Assembly (NCBI GenBank): GCA_964035015.1
Contig: OZ035998.1
Span: 24,349,277 to 24,413,276 of the forward strand
Direction of reading: 5' to 3'
DNA: 64,000 nucleotides
DNA from: Corallium rubrum
Taxonomy: Eukaryota > Cnidaria > Anthozoa > Scleralcyonacea > Coralliidae
Position 1 is the stretch's first letter. Each line of letters begins with the position of its first letter. The notes below the pieces were generated by a model. The model searched no databases and had not been told where the DNA came from. It was given only the letters and a program-made list of their open reading frames with translations. Positions 1-64,000 of this stretch are shown here, piece after piece. The translations under genes were made by a program, and so were the position numbers.

Positions 1-77
1 TCAAATTGCAGAAAAGTCGCGTTAAGACCGCTCACGCGACACAGTCATACAATAAATATACTTAACCCATTCCTGCC

Positions 78-990
78 TAGCCTGAGAAAACAGCCGCCTC
101 TTCTCGCTCGCCCCCTCGCGGAAGAGACGCCAAGAAATTCCATACTGATGACGTAAATCTACCGAGATTCGGGTAGTAGCGCTGATTGCTTACTTTGTAA
201 TCATACAATAATTAATTCAAAACTCGGCTCGACCAAGATCAACTCCAACACCATTCCTGTCTGAAATAACAAAGTTAAAGCTTAGTTCTTGCCAACAAAA
301 AAAGATAGATAGTTAGTTTTTCTAAAGCGAGTTTGAGTTGCATTTCCCTATCGAAACAATCTCGAGCCCAGAAAACAATTAAAGAAGGAATCAGCCTTCG
401 CAATCGCATCTCGTATTAAAAGGCTTGTGATCGAGGTCTCGAGGACGATATTGGCGTCGTGAATTGATATTTTACCTTGGATTTCAAGAACGTTTATGTC
501 AATTGCCACCCCAAGCAGTGTCAGTCCCTCTCCGACAATTTTAACGTGTATTTTATGCAGGATTCTCACAAATATAGTATTTGCGATTTCAAACAAATAT
601 ATGGAACGAACTCATGAACACAACGAACATTCTGCACAGCAGCTGAGGCTACGATCATGCGCTTAACAACCGGAACCCCTCATTTCAGGGGTAATTAAAT
701 CCAATTTCCCCAGACAGCCGATCCGCAAGTTGTATCTAATGAACTACTAGACATTATATACACATTGTATCTAGTAAGTTACTGGAAATTGTTTAATAAA
801 GAGGTTATTAATGAAACCCTTCCCCCCCCCCCCTCCCCCCGAACCCTAAAAAATGTGAATTTCCCGGGGGGAACCCTGACCCTAACTTGAAAAGTGTCGG
901 GGGGGGGGGTTTAGCCGCCTCCTCCCCGTCCAACCCATGAACACAACGAATATTCTGCACAGCAGCTGAGGTGGCTGTTTTCTCAGGCTA
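78..990. mobile_element. non-autonomous TIR element, TAGCCTGAG ends, 9-bp target duplication
   Basis: The ends are inverted (tagcctgagaaaacagcc at 78 and its complement ending at 990). The same 9 bp, attcctgcc, flanks both sides (69-77 and 991-999). It has no transposase. Inside is a run of C and G homopolymers (823-912). The sequence gaacacaacgaa..ttctgcacagcagctgagg occurs twice (about 612-647 and 941-973). A 9-bp duplication suggests the Mutator-like group, but the TAG...CTA ends also resemble hAT. Confidence 0.75.
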
Positions 991-1147
991 ATTCCTGCCT
1001 GTTGTTCTAGATGTTCTAAATTATTAATTTTACCCTGTTTAATGCCATGTGTTTTTCTCATCAAGAGGTCTAATTAATTTATACTGAAATATTTAAGTAC
1101 GATGTGATGTAAAGGATAAAGGATAAAGGACTGGGGGGCTAATCATC

Positions 1148-1490
1148 CTTACTTGCAGCCAGGGGCTGAAATGCGAAGGACGCAGATCAACGTGGCCGTG
1201 TCGAGGCATATCAAAGGCGCTCCAGGCAGCCGCCATGCGACACAGTTCAGACCACGGATCACAGCTAAGATGTTAGGTGTTGATTTTATGGAGGGAGGAA
1301 AACCGGAGAACCCGGCGAAAAACCCTCGAAGTACAGGAGAGATCAACTACAACTCTACTCACATGAGTCCAAACCCGACAACGGGGTCATTCCCAAGCGG
1401 TCACCCATCCAAGTACTAACCCCGTCTAACCGGGCTTAACTTTTTGGTGAGAGGCAGCGCGCTAACAGCACACGCCACCCGTGTTCCCCG
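1148..1490 (-). repeat. 5S-rRNA-derived SINE, copy 1
   Basis: Read on the minus strand, 1385-1438 gives gttaagcccggttagacggg followed by gttagtacttggatgggtga, which is the internal promoter region of 5S rRNA. Downstream is a non-5S body ending near 1148 (cagccaggggctgaaatgcg on the + strand). Related copies lie at 47123, 56946, 58305 and 60740. The pattern is that of SINE3-type elements, whose head comes from 5S rRNA. Confidence 0.8.
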
Positions 1491-1596
1491 GATGTATTGT
1501 GAAATCATGTAGTTAGTGAAGTTGCGTGATGCAGCTGTGATTATAACTTAGTAATTTTTTGAATTTTGCTTATTTTAAAACATTTTACTTTTACAG

Positions 1597-62952
<61,356 letters not shown>

Positions 62953-63251
62953 GTGAGTTTGTTCTTTGATGTTAACGTGTTTAATATTATAAATAAGTTT
63001 TGTGGAAACACCACGTAAAATATTTCTTTGCTACTAAATATTTCTTTAATATTGCTATCTCAACTGTGGGCATTTTACATATTTGTAATCTTTGGTTCTT
63101 CTGAGCAAAATTACAATATATTTTTATTACGTTTTCGTTCTAAAATTTCATATTCATGGATTTTTTCGCGTTCAAAGTTGGTAACTACTTTCCAGAAGTG
63201 GCGTGGAAAAAGGAATGAGATTTTAGAAAAAGAGTTTTTACAATAGAATTA

Positions 63252-63700
63252 CAGTTGAACCCCTGTTAACGGACACCCCTTTTAAGCGGGCACCTCTCTT
63301 AAGCGGACACCTCTCTTAAGCGGACACCTAGCCTACTACAGTTACAACCCCTTTTAAGCGGACACCCCTTTTAAGCGGAAACGGATACGTATCATGGGCT
63401 CCAGTGAGCAAATTAACCTCTCTTAAGCGGACAAATCCATATCAAAATCAACGTTTTCTTTAATAACTGGAATAATCAACACTTGAGATTAACAGAGAGA
63501 GATTGTGAACCTGCTTAAATCAGTTAGTGTTGTATTGATTGTTTTATAGAATTATTGTGAAAACAAACTACGTATATAGAAACAAAAAGCTTGTCACCAT
63601 ATGTGTAGCCCCTACTGTGCAACCCTTTTAAGCGTTCTCCCCTCTTAAGTGGGCACCTCAGTGAGGTCCTAAAGGTGTTCGCTTAATAGGGGTTCGACTG
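63252..63700. mobile_element. pogo/Tigger-like MITE
   Basis: The ends cagttgaacccctgttaacg and ttaataggggttcgactg are inverted and flanked by TA (63250-63251, 63701-63702). Subterminal parts repeat ttaagcggacacctctctta many times. No transposase. Related terminal motif at 17905. Confidence 0.85.
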
Positions 63701-63956
63701 TACATGTCGTTCTGATTATTTCTTGTATTTACGCAATAATGAAACAATGAGGTGACAAATAGATGCGTGGTGTCGTAAACACGGCTTCTTTTCAAAGGCT
63801 CAGTCTTTTTTGAAGTCACTTTCGGTAAGTGGTTACCAAGTTTGATAGCGAAAAAGTCCATGAAGATGAAACTTTGAAACGTCGAGATATATTGTAATTT
63901 TGCTCAGGAGAACCCAAAGATTACGAATATGTAAAATTCCCACAGGTGAGATGCTG

Positions 63957-64000
63957 ATCTTCTTCTTCTTCTTCTTCTTCTTCTTCTTCTTCTTCTTCTT
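63957..64000. repeat. (CTT)n microsatellite at window end
   Basis: ctt units run from about 63957 to the last base. Confidence 0.95.

Noticed and set aside
348-596. 82-codon minus-strand frame
   Set aside because: Inside the non-autonomous element at 78-990, no recognisable domain, no splice or promoter evidence.
1385-1440. Functional 5S rRNA gene
   Set aside because: Only the promoter-like half of 5S is present, joined to an unrelated body and repeated as a SINE.

Overview
The window is a piece of an AT-rich, intron-rich metazoan genome. It is probably a cnidarian, and an anthozoan (coral or anemone) seems most likely. That call is an inference from the mix of repeats (an L2/CR1-like LINE with a PHD finger, a Penelope-like remnant, 5S-rRNA-derived SINEs, TTAA-flanked foldback elements, hAT/Mutator-like/mariner MITEs) and from the host protein. 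No ribosomal or mitochondrial marker is present to prove it.

One host gene spans almost the whole window on the + strand: a TUT4/TUT7-like terminal uridylyltransferase (ZCCHC11/ZCCHC6 family). I assembled 16 consecutive coding exons (1597 to 62952) by reading conserved motifs across splice sites. Every junction is in phase and every exon has an AG acceptor and a GT donor. Together they encode about 767 residues: the degenerate first nucleotidyltransferase domain and its PAP-associated half, an acidic linker with a CCHC knuckle, the active second nucleotidyltransferase domain, and most of its PAP-associated half. The N-terminus lies upstream and the C-terminal zinc knuckles downstream of the window.

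Layout: 1-9061, exons 1-4 among MITEs, a 5S-SINE, a Penelope-like fragment and a hAT element with a transposase remnant. 9062-25585, a 16.5 kb intron holding a young Ty3/gypsy element and an L2/CR1-like LINE that is itself split by a MITE. 25586-30157, exons 5-8 with AT arrays and a 657 bp foldback element. 30158-46752, exons 9-12 with LINE scraps, mariner-like and 9-bp-TSD elements, a 480 bp hexanucleotide array and tRNA-like tandem units. 46753-62952, exons 13-16 with a Tc1/mariner-like element, a broken SWIM zinc-finger gene and more tRNA-like and 5S-like repeats. 62953-64000, intron with a pogo/Tigger-like MITE.

The exons add up to about 2.3 kb in 61 kb. The rest is intron, dominated by mobile elements, microsatellites and an unusual number of long inverted repeats that would fold in the pre-mRNA. 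I see no prokaryotic features, no CRISPR array and no second complete host gene.
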